From positions 310,001 to 374,000 of the forward strand of contig NZ_JAHZIJ010000003.1 of the NCBI RefSeq assembly GCF_019443105.1: DNA of 64,000 bases. The letters run 5' to 3'. Origin of the DNA: Paenibacillus oenotherae. GTDB lineage: Bacteria; Bacillota; Bacilli; Paenibacillales; Paenibacillaceae. A program made the position numbers and the translations under genes. Positions 54,478 through 63,432 of this stretch are shown one piece after another (within the stretch, counting starts at the first letter, position 1; every line of letters begins with the position of its first letter). The notes beneath the pieces were generated by a model that saw nothing but the letters and a program-made list of their open reading frames with translations, searched no databases and was not told the DNA's origin.

Positions 54478-55479
54478 ATGCTTAATCGCAATGCGGAAGC
54501 ATTATTCTGGATTGGCCGTTATATGGAGCGGGCTGAGAACCATGCCAGGCTTATCAATGTGCATTATCACCTGCAATCGGAGGATGTGAACGCAGCCACG
54601 CAGCCGGAGCTCTATAGTGGATCAGATGCGCTGTGTAAATGGGGAAGGATCGTTGATGCGCTCGGCAGCCGGACTGCTTACGAGAGCCAGTATGCCTCTT
54701 ATAACGAGAGCGATGTCGTTCATTATGTAACTCTTGACCGTGACAATCCGAATTCACTGGTTGTCTGTGTAAACCATGCGAGAGGGAATGTCCGCACACT
54801 TAGAGAGAAGCTGCCAAGCGAGCTGTGGGATGTTACGAACGGATTTTATTTGTGGCTGAGAGAGAAGGGGCATATCGATTTTTCCCGTGAGTCTGCCCAT
54901 CAATTTTTTGGCCGGATCAAGGAATGGACGGCACTCTTTCAGGGGGTGTGCCAGTCGGTTATGCCGCGTGAGAACGAGTGGCATTTCATTGAATGCGGGC
55001 GCTATCTGGAGCGGACAGAGAACACGCTGCGCATTATGCAGTCCATTAGCCCGCGATCTGCCGCTGGCGGCAGCGGAGTTGAGGAAGCAGAGCTGGTCTA
55101 TCCGTATTTGCAGGCAGTGTTGAAGTCTGTGAGCGGCTATCAGGCTTTCCGGCGCTACTATGCCGACGGTGTCTCTCACGATGCAATCGTGGAATTCCTC
55201 ATTCTGAGCACCGTATTTCCACGCTCGGTTCATTATGCGCTGCATACGATGGATGAGCATCTGCGAGGGATTGAGCTGCTGGACAAAGGGCTTCGCACCG
55301 CCCATGACCGCATCATACGTCATGCGGGCAAGCTGAAGGCGGAGCTTGCTTGTCTGGAGCTTGATGAGCTCTCTCATGATCGGGAGAGGGGGGTGTCGAA
55401 AAACTTGCTGCAATCTACACAGCAGCTTGGCATCGCTTTTGCACAAACCTTTTTTCGAATGGGGGAGGTTAGCGCATGA
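54478..55479 (+). CDS. Alpha-E domain protein (DUF403)
   Basis: This 333-residue all-helical protein starts with the family signature LNRNAEALFWIGRYMERAENHARLI and has the repeated FIECGRYLERTENTLRIM motif, whose glutamates give the family its name. Partner of permuted ATP-grasp proteins in predicted peptide-modification systems; biochemical role not established. The ATG at 54478 is chosen for GGAGG 7 bases upstream. Its stop overlaps the next start by 4 bp. Confidence 0.9.
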   Translation: MLNRNAEALFWIGRYMERAENHARLINVHYHLQSEDVNAATQPELYSGSDALCKWGRIVDALGSRTAYESQYASYNESDVVHYVTLDRDNPNSLVVCVNHARGNVRTLREKLPSELWDVTNGFYLWLREKGHIDFSRESAHQFFGRIKEWTALFQGVCQSVMPRENEWHFIECGRYLERTENTLRIMQSISPRSAAGGSGVEEAELVYPYLQAVLKSVSGYQAFRRYYADGVSHDAIVEFLILSTVFPRSVHYALHTMDEHLRGIELLDKGLRTAHDRIIRHAGKLKAELACLELDELSHDRERGVSKNLLQSTQQLGIAFAQTFFRMGEVSA

Positions 55480-56363
55480 GGCTCTGCATCACACACATTA
55501 CACAGTATACTTACGGGGCAGCGGTTTCGGACAGTGTCAATGAATTGAGGCTTACTCCGTTCACGAATGAGCAGCAATCCTGCTTCCAGCATGCGATTCA
55601 TATTGAGCCGAATGCCTCGCTCTTCAGCTATGAGGATTATTTCGGCAATCGGGTACATGCCTTTGCAGTTAATGAAGCCCATAGCAAACTGACGATTACG
55701 TCCCAGATGACAGTCGCGACCAAAGAATCGGTCATGCCGGAGGCTGGAGAGGATGGGATGAGCCCGCAGGAGGCATGGCGCTGGCTGGCAGGTGATGAAG
55801 CGGGGAATGCGTTTGCGGAGTATCTGCTGCCGACCGATTACACCGTAATTACGCCGGATGTGGCTGCCTATGCGGGAGTTGATACTGCTCCGGCAGCAGC
55901 AGAACCGGGTGATTCGAATAGGAACGTGTTCGACTGGCTGACAGAGCTGTGCAGCCGAATACGGTCGGAGTTCGTGTATGATCCCTCTGCTACGGATGTA
56001 ACAACGGTCGCTGGCGATATGTTCGTTCGCAGGCGAGGTGTCTGTCAGGATTTTGCCCACCTGATGATTGCCTCCTGCCGGGCTAGAGGGGTACCTGCCC
56101 GATATGTCAGCGGTTATCATTTTGTGGGTGATCTGCAGGGCGGAAGCGCGGATTTCGAGCAAGCGACACATGCTTGGGTGGAGGCTTATGCGCCCGGCAT
56201 CGGGTGGTGCGGATTCGATCCTACCAATGATGGGCCTGTCGGGGAGCGTTACGTTAAGCTGGGCCATGGCCGGGATTACAAAGATATCGTCCCTGTCAAA
56301 GGCGTTTATCATGGTATGAGCAATGCAATTCTGGACGTAACGGTGGATGTTAAAAAGGTATAG
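55476..56363 (+). CDS. Transglutaminase-like cysteine protease family protein
   Basis: This 295-residue protein has an N-terminal beta domain of the transglutaminase-associated kind (ITHITQYTYGAAVSDSVNELRLTPF) and a core with the triad Cys190 (RRGVCQDFAH), His232 (ATHAWVEAY) and Asp248 (WCGFDPTND). It is last of the ATP-grasp/alpha-E/transglutaminase operon, overlapping the alpha-E gene. It may cut or cross-link what the ATP-grasp enzyme makes; that is inference. Confidence 0.92.
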   Translation: MRLCITHITQYTYGAAVSDSVNELRLTPFTNEQQSCFQHAIHIEPNASLFSYEDYFGNRVHAFAVNEAHSKLTITSQMTVATKESVMPEAGEDGMSPQEAWRWLAGDEAGNAFAEYLLPTDYTVITPDVAAYAGVDTAPAAAEPGDSNRNVFDWLTELCSRIRSEFVYDPSATDVTTVAGDMFVRRRGVCQDFAHLMIASCRARGVPARYVSGYHFVGDLQGGSADFEQATHAWVEAYAPGIGWCGFDPTNDGPVGERYVKLGHGRDYKDIVPVKGVYHGMSNAILDVTVDVKKV

Positions 56364-56408
56364 TTAATCGCCTGCGCCCATGGGTTCGGGCGCGGCGGCG
56401 AACGGACG

Positions 56409-56450
56409 ATAGAAGGCCTGACGGCAGCAATTCCGTCAGGCCTTCTATTA
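56409..56450. terminator. Bidirectional terminator
   Basis: ATAGAAGGCCTGACGG and CCGTCAGGCCTTCTAT form a 16-bp perfect stem around CAGCAATT, between the transglutaminase gene and the convergent hypothetical gene. Confidence 0.8.
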
Positions 56451-56789
56451 GCGCAGCGGTGTCTGAGCTGTATACCGCAGGCCTTCATATTTGTTAAGCG
56501 CTTCCACAGCTTTGTTCAGATCTTCCTCGTGAACCAATAGCGCCATACTTTTGTTACTCGGCGTTCCGGTGAGGTAATTGAGCGTCATAATGGCGGGAAT
56601 CTCTTCCTCTTCCTCTATACGGAGCCGGCTTCTTATGCCTTTGTGCCCTAAGTATTCATGCTTATCCTGTAATTCATCCATCTCATTGCCGGCTGCAGTC
56701 ATAATCGTCTTCCAGCGGTTTGGGCCAAATAAAATAGTGACAAGGGACAACATCACAGCGGCTCCAACGACAACAAGTACGTTCTTCAT
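56448..56789 (-). CDS. Hypothetical single-span membrane protein
   Basis: I do not recognise this 113-residue protein. An N-terminal membrane helix (VLVVVGAAVMLSLVTILFG) is followed by a soluble part with an acidic patch (RIEEEEEIPAIM) and a C-terminal segment (LVHEEDLNKAVEALNKYEGL) that looks like a small alpha/beta domain. The ATG at 56789 with GAGGTG 8 bases upstream is preferred. It lies between the transglutaminase operon and spoVR, reading the same way as spoVR. Confidence 0.7.
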   Translation of the reverse strand: MKNVLVVVGAAVMLSLVTILFGPNRWKTIMTAAGNEMDELQDKHEYLGHKGIRSRLRIEEEEEIPAIMTLNYLTGTPSNKSMALLVHEEDLNKAVEALNKYEGLRYTAQTPLR

Positions 56790-56882
56790 TGTCATTCACC
56801 TCTTCATTATAGGGGGAAGTCCCCCTTATTTATCTACATCAATATCTTACAATTGCAGGATGAGCACTCGGATGGGAGATGT

Positions 56883-58322
56883 TTAGATGAATTTGCGGCT
56901 TGTTTTCTTGCCGTCACAGCTGAATACGATTCGTTTGTCCTCGACGACTGTCTCCAAATGAACAGTCTTGCCCCACAACTGTACGACATGAGGAAGGGTC
57001 CGCTCTACATATTTGAGATCAAGTTCGACCTCTTCATACTGATGCAGGAGAAAAAGCTCGCCCGACTTGTTGAAGTCCCCATCTGCAACGACGATACTTG
57101 GAAATCCGCCATTGACTCTGGAGTATACAAGCTGCTCCCGGACAGACTCCCACGCTTTATCTGTTATTTTCCACTCTGCGCCTTTCTTCTCGAAAATATA
57201 AAGATCGAGATCATCGACCAGCTTCTTGGTCAAATAATTCCGGAGAAACGAGGTGTCGGAATCAATCTCTCTGACCTCGAATATTTTCTCGCGTCCCAAG
57301 CCGGGTTTGCGTCCAAGCCGATCCTGTTCTTCCCTGGTCGGATGATCCCAGCGCTGCTCGATATCCTCGAAAATTTTCAGTCCCAGATAGTAAGGGTTGA
57401 GACTATGCCTGGATGGCTGGACGACGGAGGAATTGAGCTTGGCGAATTCAATCGTCTCCTCGGATGTGAGATCAAGCTCGCGCATGATGCGCTGATGCCA
57501 GTAGGAGGCCCAGCCTTCATTCATAATTTTGGTCTCGATCTGCGGCCAGAAGTAGAGCATCTCGTCACGAAGCATGGACATAATATCCCGCTGCCAATCC
57601 TCCAGGACAGGCGAATACTCTTCAATAAACCAGACGATATCCTTCTCATGCTTGGCCGGGAACCGCTTCGCTTCATTGCTTTGCTTGGTCTTGTCTGCAG
57701 CGTGCGCATCAGGATCGAGGGACCACAGATCTTCATAGGCTGACATCGGTGCAGTCTTGGCTGCGCTATTGTCTTTGTTCAACAGCTCGATATAACGTGC
57801 TTTATCAAGCTGATACGGTTTGATCAAAGTGGGGTCAACATGCTCTTGTATGGCAAGCACAGCGTCGATGAATTGCTCCACAGCTTCGGTGCCGTGTATC
57901 ATCTCGTACTGGCTGACACGTTCTGCTGTAGCAGACATGCTCTCTACCATATTGCGGTTGGAGCCGCTGAAGCGGGCGTTATTCTTGAAGAAATCACAAT
58001 GAGCCAGGACGTGGGCGACGATCAGCTTGTTCTGGATGAGAGAATTGCCGTCTAGCAGAAATGCATAGCAGGGGTTGGAATTGATGACGAGTTCATAGAT
58101 TTTGCTCAGGCCAAAATCGTATTGCATTTTCATTTTGTGGAATGTTTTTCCGAAGCTCCAGTGGCTAAACCGGGTGGGCATTCCATATGCGCCGAAGGTG
58201 TAAATAATGTCGGCGGGACAGATTTCATACCGCATCGGGTAGAATTCGAGGCCGAACCCTTGCGCGATTTCAGTGATCTCATGTATGGCTCGTTCCAGCG
58301 CCTTAATCTCAGTATGGTGCAC
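56883..58322 (-). CDS. spoVR: SpoVR family protein
   Basis: This 479-residue protein has the family segments [51 protein letters not shown] and [14 protein letters not shown] (each seen in part). SpoVR affects spore cortex formation in B. subtilis; its E. coli relative YcgB is linked with YeaG (PrkA) and YeaH. GTG at 58322 (GGGGGG 7 bases upstream) is preferred over the TTG at 58349. A weak sigma-E-like -10 (CATATGAAT) lies upstream on its strand. Confidence 0.92.
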   Translation of the reverse strand: MHHTEIKALERAIHEITEIAQGFGLEFYPMRYEICPADIIYTFGAYGMPTRFSHWSFGKTFHKMKMQYDFGLSKIYELVINSNPCYAFLLDGNSLIQNKLIVAHVLAHCDFFKNNARFSGSNRNMVESMSATAERVSQYEMIHGTEAVEQFIDAVLAIQEHVDPTLIKPYQLDKARYIELLNKDNSAAKTAPMSAYEDLWSLDPDAHAADKTKQSNEAKRFPAKHEKDIVWFIEEYSPVLEDWQRDIMSMLRDEMLYFWPQIETKIMNEGWASYWHQRIMRELDLTSEETIEFAKLNSSVVQPSRHSLNPYYLGLKIFEDIEQRWDHPTREEQDRLGRKPGLGREKIFEVREIDSDTSFLRNYLTKKLVDDLDLYIFEKKGAEWKITDKAWESVREQLVYSRVNGGFPSIVVADGDFNKSGELFLLHQYEEVELDLKYVERTLPHVVQLWGKTVHLETVVEDKRIVFSCDGKKTSRKFI

Positions 58323-58546
58323 GAGATTGCCCCCCCTTTTGAAGTGCAATAATTGTGGTACAGTATCTATTCATATGGAAGTTGGGGATGGGTTATGCTG
58401 ATGAAGTGTTCGTATATGGCAATAGGTTGTTTGGCGGCAAGCGGGCAAGAACTTTCGTTATGTTGCTCTTATATTCGGAGATCCGTACATATGGCATCCT
58501 GTGTTGTATAGTAAGAGGAGAAGCAATCAAGCTGGGGGAAGGTCGC

Positions 58547-59164
58547 ATGGCAACCATAACAACCAAATATTTTGAATACGGGCAAGAGGCGCTCGATTAC
58601 TTGAAAAGTGTGGATGAAACGCTTGGAGCAGCGATGGAGCGGATGGGCAGAGTCGAGCGAGTCATCATTCCTGATCTCTTCACGGCGCTTATCTACGCAA
58701 TTGTCAGCCAGCTTATTTCTGTCAAGGCAGTCCATACCATCTGGGAACGGATGCAGATTCAGCTAGGAGATATTTCCCCTGCGAACCTTGCGGTGCAACC
58801 GGCTGACACGATTCAAAGATGCGGCATGACGATGAGAAAGGCGGTTTGTATTCAGCGCATCGCTGGCACAATCGCCCACGGCGCTTTTCGTTTGGAGGAG
58901 CTGAGCAGCTTGACCGATGCGGAGGTTATAACCAAGCTGATGACATTAGATGGCATAGGAAGATGGACAGCCGAAATGATGCTGATTAATACTATGGAGC
59001 GACCGGATATTGTCAGCTGGGGGGATATAGCCATTCGCCGCGGAATGATGAAATTGTATGGTCTTCCTGCAATTACGAAGAAACAGTTCGACGAATATCG
59101 GCGCCGTTATTCGCCATTCGGTTCGGTGGCTTCTATTTACTTGTGGGAAATCTCATTCGAATAA
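58547..59164 (+). CDS. DNA-3-methyladenine glycosylase II (AlkA-like)
   Basis: This 205-residue HhH-GPD glycosylase removes alkylated bases. The hairpin LMTLDGIGRWTAEMMLI and the catalytic aspartate in IVSWGDIAIRRGM are visible. It is a short form without the N-terminal AlkA beta domain. The ATG at 58547 follows GGGGGAAGG by 4-5 bases; a longer upstream extension lacks family similarity. It is divergent from spoVR. A DNA alkylation repair gene follows 44 bp later. Confidence 0.9.
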   Translation: MATITTKYFEYGQEALDYLKSVDETLGAAMERMGRVERVIIPDLFTALIYAIVSQLISVKAVHTIWERMQIQLGDISPANLAVQPADTIQRCGMTMRKAVCIQRIAGTIAHGAFRLEELSSLTDAEVITKLMTLDGIGRWTAEMMLINTMERPDIVSWGDIAIRRGMMKLYGLPAITKKQFDEYRRRYSPFGSVASIYLWEISFE

Positions 59165-59208
59165 CCCTGAAGACTGCAGGTATTCAATTGGACGAGGAGC
59201 GGCACGAA

Positions 59209-59892
59209 ATGGAACAAACGATGAGAGAACAATTACTGGGCTTGGCTGATGCGGAGTATGGGAAGTTTTCCGCGGCGCTGATCCCGAACATTAACAATAT
59301 AATGGGTGTTCGGCTGCCAGAGCTGCGCAAGCTGGCTAAAGCAATCGCGAAGAAGGATTGGCGCCTCTTTCTGAAACAGGCCGAAAGTGAATATTTCGAA
59401 GAGGTTATGCTGCAGGGAATGGTTATCGGCTATGCTCAAGCCGAGATTGAGGAGCTCCTTCGATATACGGCACAGTTTGTACCCAAGATTGATAATTGGT
59501 CGGTATGCGACAGCTTTTGCAGTGGGCTGAAGTTCACGAAGGCGAATATGGAGCAGGTATGGAGCTTTTTGCAGCCCTGCCTATCATCCAGTCGAGAATA
59601 CGACATCCGGTTCGGAGTCGTAATGCTCCTTCATTTCTATATTGAAGAAGCGTATATTAGCAGCGTCTTACAGCTACTGGATGGCATCAAGCATGAGGGA
59701 TACTATGTGAAGATGGCGGTCGCTTGGGCCGTATCGATCTGCTATATTAAGTTCCCTGAGCCAACGATGGCCTATTTAAGAAGCAACACATTAGATGATT
59801 TCACCTATAACAAAGCGCTGCAAAAAGTGACAGAATCACTCCGCGTGGATCAGGAAACGAAGAAGCTGATTCGCAGCATGAAGCGGAAATAA
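59209..59892 (+). CDS. DNA alkylation repair protein (AlkD-like)
   Basis: This 227-residue protein is built of HEAT-like helical repeats, as in AlkD/DUF1061 enzymes. Segments: MGVRLPELRKLAKAIAKKDW, YFEEVMLQGMVIGYA, DNWSVCDSFCSGLKF, YDIRFGVVMLLHFY and VKMAVAWAVSICYIKFP, where the W..D pair and aromatic residues line the lesion site. GAGGAG lies 9 bases before the ATG at 59209. It forms a repair pair with the AlkA-like gene. Confidence 0.9.
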   Translation: MEQTMREQLLGLADAEYGKFSAALIPNINNIMGVRLPELRKLAKAIAKKDWRLFLKQAESEYFEEVMLQGMVIGYAQAEIEELLRYTAQFVPKIDNWSVCDSFCSGLKFTKANMEQVWSFLQPCLSSSREYDIRFGVVMLLHFYIEEAYISSVLQLLDGIKHEGYYVKMAVAWAVSICYIKFPEPTMAYLRSNTLDDFTYNKALQKVTESLRVDQETKKLIRSMKRK

Positions 59893-60028
59893 ATTCAGGG
59901 GGGAGGAAAATTGTTGTTCATATACACGAGGCAGACGGCTGCAATAAATGAGGCAAAATTAGCATCGCACTGCTTGAACATGATACAATTTGAAAGGTCT
60001 ATAAGTTATTAGAAGGAGGCCGAACATC

Positions 60029-60160
60029 ATGTCAAATCCGGATGAGAAGAAAACTCATACCTACCAAGATTGGTTGACCTGGGAGGGCTCCTGGGAGCTT
60101 ATATTCTATTCAAGGATTTGCTAGTGCCAACGAGCAAGCTGTTCAGTTTGGAATAATTAA
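60029..60160 (+). pseudogene. Remnant of a Uma2-family (DUF820) gene
   Basis: AGGAGG precedes an ATG encoding MSNPDEKKTHTYQDWLTWEG and then SWELI, which resembles the Uma2 N-terminus (TYEDYLxWPEDERWELIDG). The frame then stops at 60124. In a shifted frame, FKDLLVPTSKLFSLE and a stop resemble the Uma2 C-terminal end. The middle of about 130 residues is missing, so it looks like an internal deletion. A copy E repeat starts just after it. Confidence 0.45.
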
Positions 60161-60167
60161 AATAATT

Positions 60168-60724
60168 GGGGCTGTCTGAAAAGTCCAATAGCCAATAAGC
60201 CAGTCCCCAATGATGTGAATAGATGCCTCCAAAACCACTGAAACTGAAAAGTGGGATTGAAAGCATCTTTTTTATTGTATAGGGGGACTCTGAAATCATC
60301 AAACAACTCAACCGCCGAACCGAGAGCTTGCACCGTTGCCTTTCCCCTTCTCCAAGTGTGGTTAGACGGCAGCGTGACGGAGTAGGAAGCCTGCGAATGT
60401 GCATGAATTTCGGTTGCAAGACGCCATAATGGTAATATTCCTGCGATCATGCATGAATTTGAGCAAAAATCGGCCGTTAAGGAAAAATGAAGGTAAAATA
60501 CCTGTCCTTTGGCAGGCATTTTACCTTCATGGGGTCAGAAATGAGATAAAAACTGCGGTTTAGCATGTTTCGCCTAGCTCGCATCGCGCTTCTTGCCTCT
60601 TGCAGTTCAGATCTCGCATGTCTTGGCGTTTGAATGACGGATCGTCCTCTGGCGAGGAGTAGGTCAACAATCTGATGATCGAGTGGGAGCTGAAATCTCC
60701 AAAAAGGACTTTCGGGATAGCCCC
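60168..60724 (+). mobile_element. MITE-like element, dispersed repeat copy E
   Basis: This 557-bp non-coding element is bounded by GGGGCTGTCTGAAAAGTCC (60168-60186) and GGACTTTCGGGATAGCCCC (60706-60724), terminal inverted repeats matching at 15 of 19 positions. Inside are a T-tailed hairpin (60222-60273), GCGTGACGGAGTAGGAAGCC, GCATGAATTTCGGTTGCAAG, GCATGAATTTGAG, ATCGGCCGTTAAGG and a long hairpin with CCTGTCC/TTTGGCAGG core (60489-60527). No transposase is present. A target duplication is not clear (TT at most). Confidence 0.75.
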
Positions 60725-60746
60725 TTTTGAGTTTTTTCAGCCTCCA

Positions 60747-61565
60747 TTAAGGCTCAAAGCCCTTTTGACTTACATAAATCTGATCCTCGGAGAAAACCTG
60801 TCTCAGCCGATCGTAGACGATGCGATAGGCGGAGGGATGATACCATTCCTCCAAGCCCAGCTGCTTGTACAGAGCTTGAATGCCCAGATTGCGGGTTCGT
60901 TTGCCGCCGCTGCCGTCTCCCATGAAATAATCATCCAGGCAAACACGATTGACCGCTGCATGCAGCAGCTGCGGGAAGGCTTCGCTGCTCGGCAGCATGG
61001 GCGCGATTGTTGCTTGTACGGGCACACCAGCTTCAGCCAGGAGCTGAAGCGTCTTTAGCCTGGCAGGAATGGGCGGAGCCTCTGGCGAGAAATGCTTTCG
61101 AATCTCCTCCCGGTCGGTCTCCACAGTCATGCTCACACGCACCTTATCTCCAAGGCGCAGCAGCAGATCAATATCTCTGCGGACAAGGGGGCTTCGAGTC
61201 TGCACGAACAGAAAGTCGGGCGGATCGCTGACCATAACTTCAAGGAGTGAGCGTGTGATTTGTTCCTTATGCTCAATGGGCTGATAAGGATCGGTGCTTG
61301 AGGACATAAAGATCGTAACAGGACCTTTGGCCTTGGCTCTTCGCAGCTCCTTGCGGACGATGGCTGCGGCATCTTGCTTAATATCGACCCAGGTGCCCCA
61401 TTGTGCATTCCGGAAGATAGAAACTGGCATCTGCCGAACATAGCAGTAAGAGCAGCCGAACGAGCAGCCGGTATATGGATTCAGCGAATGGCTGTAGCCA
61501 GCCAGAAATCCGGTTCCTTTATTCAGCAGTGTCTTGGGATACTTGTACATGTATTCCTGCTTCAT
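60747..61565 (-). CDS. SplB-like radical SAM protein
   Basis: This 272-residue radical SAM protein has cluster cysteines C34, C38 and C41 (CSFGCSYC) preceded by YSHSLNPYTG, as in the SPL-like family related to spore photoproduct lyase. It lacks the extra C-terminal cysteine context that would identify true SplB, so its substrate is uncertain. TIFMSSSTDPYQPIE and VRVSMTVETDREEIRK are typical of this group. The ATG at 61565 has GGAGAA upstream. It converges on copy E. Confidence 0.87.
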   Translation of the reverse strand: MKQEYMYKYPKTLLNKGTGFLAGYSHSLNPYTGCSFGCSYCYVRQMPVSIFRNAQWGTWVDIKQDAAAIVRKELRRAKAKGPVTIFMSSSTDPYQPIEHKEQITRSLLEVMVSDPPDFLFVQTRSPLVRRDIDLLLRLGDKVRVSMTVETDREEIRKHFSPEAPPIPARLKTLQLLAEAGVPVQATIAPMLPSSEAFPQLLHAAVNRVCLDDYFMGDGSGGKRTRNLGIQALYKQLGLEEWYHPSAYRIVYDRLRQVFSEDQIYVSQKGFEP

Positions 61566-61774
61566 ATCCTTCAGCCTGTTCTCCTTCCCGGGAATATATT
61601 AGCATTGATGGCCTGTTATCCGGCAGCACATGCCTGCACGAACAGTATAACCCTGCGAATGAGCGTTTGTACGCAATTTCGAATGTAACAGCAAGATAAT
61701 GAAAGAATAGGCTGCAATCAAGGAGGAAGAATGAGGGACTGCCTGCACTGGAAGGGCTGCGCGGTATGTGGAAG

Positions 61775-61848
61775 GACAGACAATAAAGCGAGGGCTGCGG
61801 GCAGAGAGGAATTTCCTCCGGCCGCAGCCCTCGCTTATTGTCTTTTCT
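61775..61848 (-). terminator. Terminator of thrC (long hairpin)
   Basis: GACAATAAAGCGAGGGC and GCCCTCGCTTATTGTC form the outer arms of a long stem around CTGCGG/CCGCAG; one base is bulged. It follows the thrC stop on the reverse strand. Confidence 0.7.
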
Positions 61849-63239
61849 TAGCTATAAAAGGCTTCCAGCTCGCGAACGATCGACTGCAGCGAGCCGTCAA
61901 CACGAGTCTGACGCTGCGGCTTCTCGAAGAGCGCCGAAATTTGCTCCGGGAACTGCTGCTCGATACCAACCAGTTCGATTGCTTCGTTGAATTTGGCAGG
62001 ATGCGCGGTGGCCAATGACACGGTAATTGTCCGCTCGCCGCTATATTTATCCGCGGCCGCTACGCCGCAGGCAGAATGCGGATCAAGCAAATAACCGGTT
62101 GCCGCCTCATACTGCTTGATCGTAGTTAGACATTCCTGGCCTTGAACGCCATGTGCACCGAATTCCTCCTGAACCTTGGACAGCGCGTCGCCGGCTATAG
62201 AGATCTCCCCGGTCTGCTTGAACTGCTCCATCAGTGTGCGAATTTGCGCCGGATCCTCGCCGAGCACATAGTACAGGTAACGCTCAAAATTGCTTGCTAC
62301 CTGAATATCCATCGACGGGCTGTATGTCGTGCGGAAATCTCCCGGCTTGTACACGCCCTCCAGAACGAACCGTTCCAGAATGTTGTTCTCATTCGTGGCG
62401 AGAATAAGCTTGCCGACCGGCAATCCCATCCGCTTGGCCAAATAGCCTGCAAAAATATCGCCGAAGTTGCCAGTCGGTACGCTGAAGCTGACTTCTTTCG
62501 CACCTGTTTCCTTCGCAACCTGGAAGTAAGCATAGAAGTAATAGACGGTCTGTGCCATAATCCGCACGAAATTGATCGAGTTGATCGCAGCCAGATGATG
62601 GCTTGCCTTAAAGTCGAGATCAGCGAACAATTCCTTGATCATCCGCTGGCAATCGTCGAAATTGCCGTCAACGGACAAGTTCAGCACATTGTCCTCTTGC
62701 ACGGTTGTCATTTGCAATTCCTGTACCTTGCTGACTTTGCCATGCGGATGAAGAATGCAAATTTTAATTCCTTTCTTGCCCTTCACACCCTCAATGGCAG
62801 ATGCTCCGGTATCCCCCGAGGTCGCGCCGAGAATATGAATCTTCCGGTTCTGCTTCCCGGCTACATACGTATATAGCTGGCCCATGAATTGCAGGGCGAT
62901 ATCCTTAAAGGCAAAGGTAGGGCCATGGAACAGCTCCAGCAGATACAGATCATCCTTGAGCTTGCGTACCGGCGTTACTGCCGGATCGCGGAATGTATCA
63001 TAGCTGGCGTAGACAAGCTCCCGCAAGTCCTCTTCGGGAATTTCCCCATTCGTGTAGAGCGCGAATATCGCAAGCACCAGCTCCTGATAGCTCAGATCCT
63101 GCCACTTCTGCAGCGTTTCTGCCGATACAACCGGAATTTCGCGGGGGACCAGCAGGCCGCCGTCGTCGCCAAGGCCCATCATGAACGCGTCAATAAATCC
63201 TATTCTGCCAACATTTCCTCTTGTACTGATATACTCCAT
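61848..63239 (-). CDS. thrC: Threonine synthase
   Basis: This 463-residue PLP enzyme converts O-phosphohomoserine to threonine. It is of the long E. coli/yeast class: N-terminal YISTRGNVGRIGFIDAFMMGLGDDGGLLVP, PLP lysine in GPTFAFKDIALQF, ATSGDTGASAIEG and VPTGNFGDIFAGYLAKRMG. This class differs from the shorter B. subtilis ThrC. TAGGAGGAATTACGG precedes the ATG. A TATGAT -10 lies about 40 bp further up. Confidence 0.95.
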   Translation of the reverse strand: MEYISTRGNVGRIGFIDAFMMGLGDDGGLLVPREIPVVSAETLQKWQDLSYQELVLAIFALYTNGEIPEEDLRELVYASYDTFRDPAVTPVRKLKDDLYLLELFHGPTFAFKDIALQFMGQLYTYVAGKQNRKIHILGATSGDTGASAIEGVKGKKGIKICILHPHGKVSKVQELQMTTVQEDNVLNLSVDGNFDDCQRMIKELFADLDFKASHHLAAINSINFVRIMAQTVYYFYAYFQVAKETGAKEVSFSVPTGNFGDIFAGYLAKRMGLPVGKLILATNENNILERFVLEGVYKPGDFRTTYSPSMDIQVASNFERYLYYVLGEDPAQIRTLMEQFKQTGEISIAGDALSKVQEEFGAHGVQGQECLTTIKQYEAATGYLLDPHSACGVAAADKYSGERTITVSLATAHPAKFNEAIELVGIEQQFPEQISALFEKPQRQTRVDGSLQSIVRELEAFYS

Positions 63240-63432
63240 CCGTAATTCCTCCTAAAGATATGCGCAATAACGTTAATCAACTAAATAAAATCATAACATC
63301 GTTTGCAGAAATAATGAAATCCATTTTTCAAAAAAGGCGGATTTTTTCATCGTTTACGCTAATTTTGGCGATTTTTGCTTCGTCAATAAAGATACCATAA
63401 CGGCAAAGGGAGAGCTAATCGTCTCTATGGAG
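63240..63432. other. Gene-free stretch upstream of thrC
   Basis: An AT-rich region of about 190 bases that should hold the thrC promoter (reverse-strand TATGAT near 63296). No T-box or other leader RNA was recognised. Confidence 0.5.

Noticed and set aside
55374-56312. 312-codon reverse-strand frame opposite the transglutaminase gene
   Set aside because: Antisense shadow with no start signal; the plus-strand protein has all catalytic residues.
61731-62018. Small plus-strand frame starting MRDCLHWKGCAVCG with AAGGAGGA upstream
   Set aside because: The SD and two cysteine pairs look tempting, but the frame runs through the thrC terminator hairpin and then antisense through the thrC 3' end. 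Frame content there is imposed by thrC.
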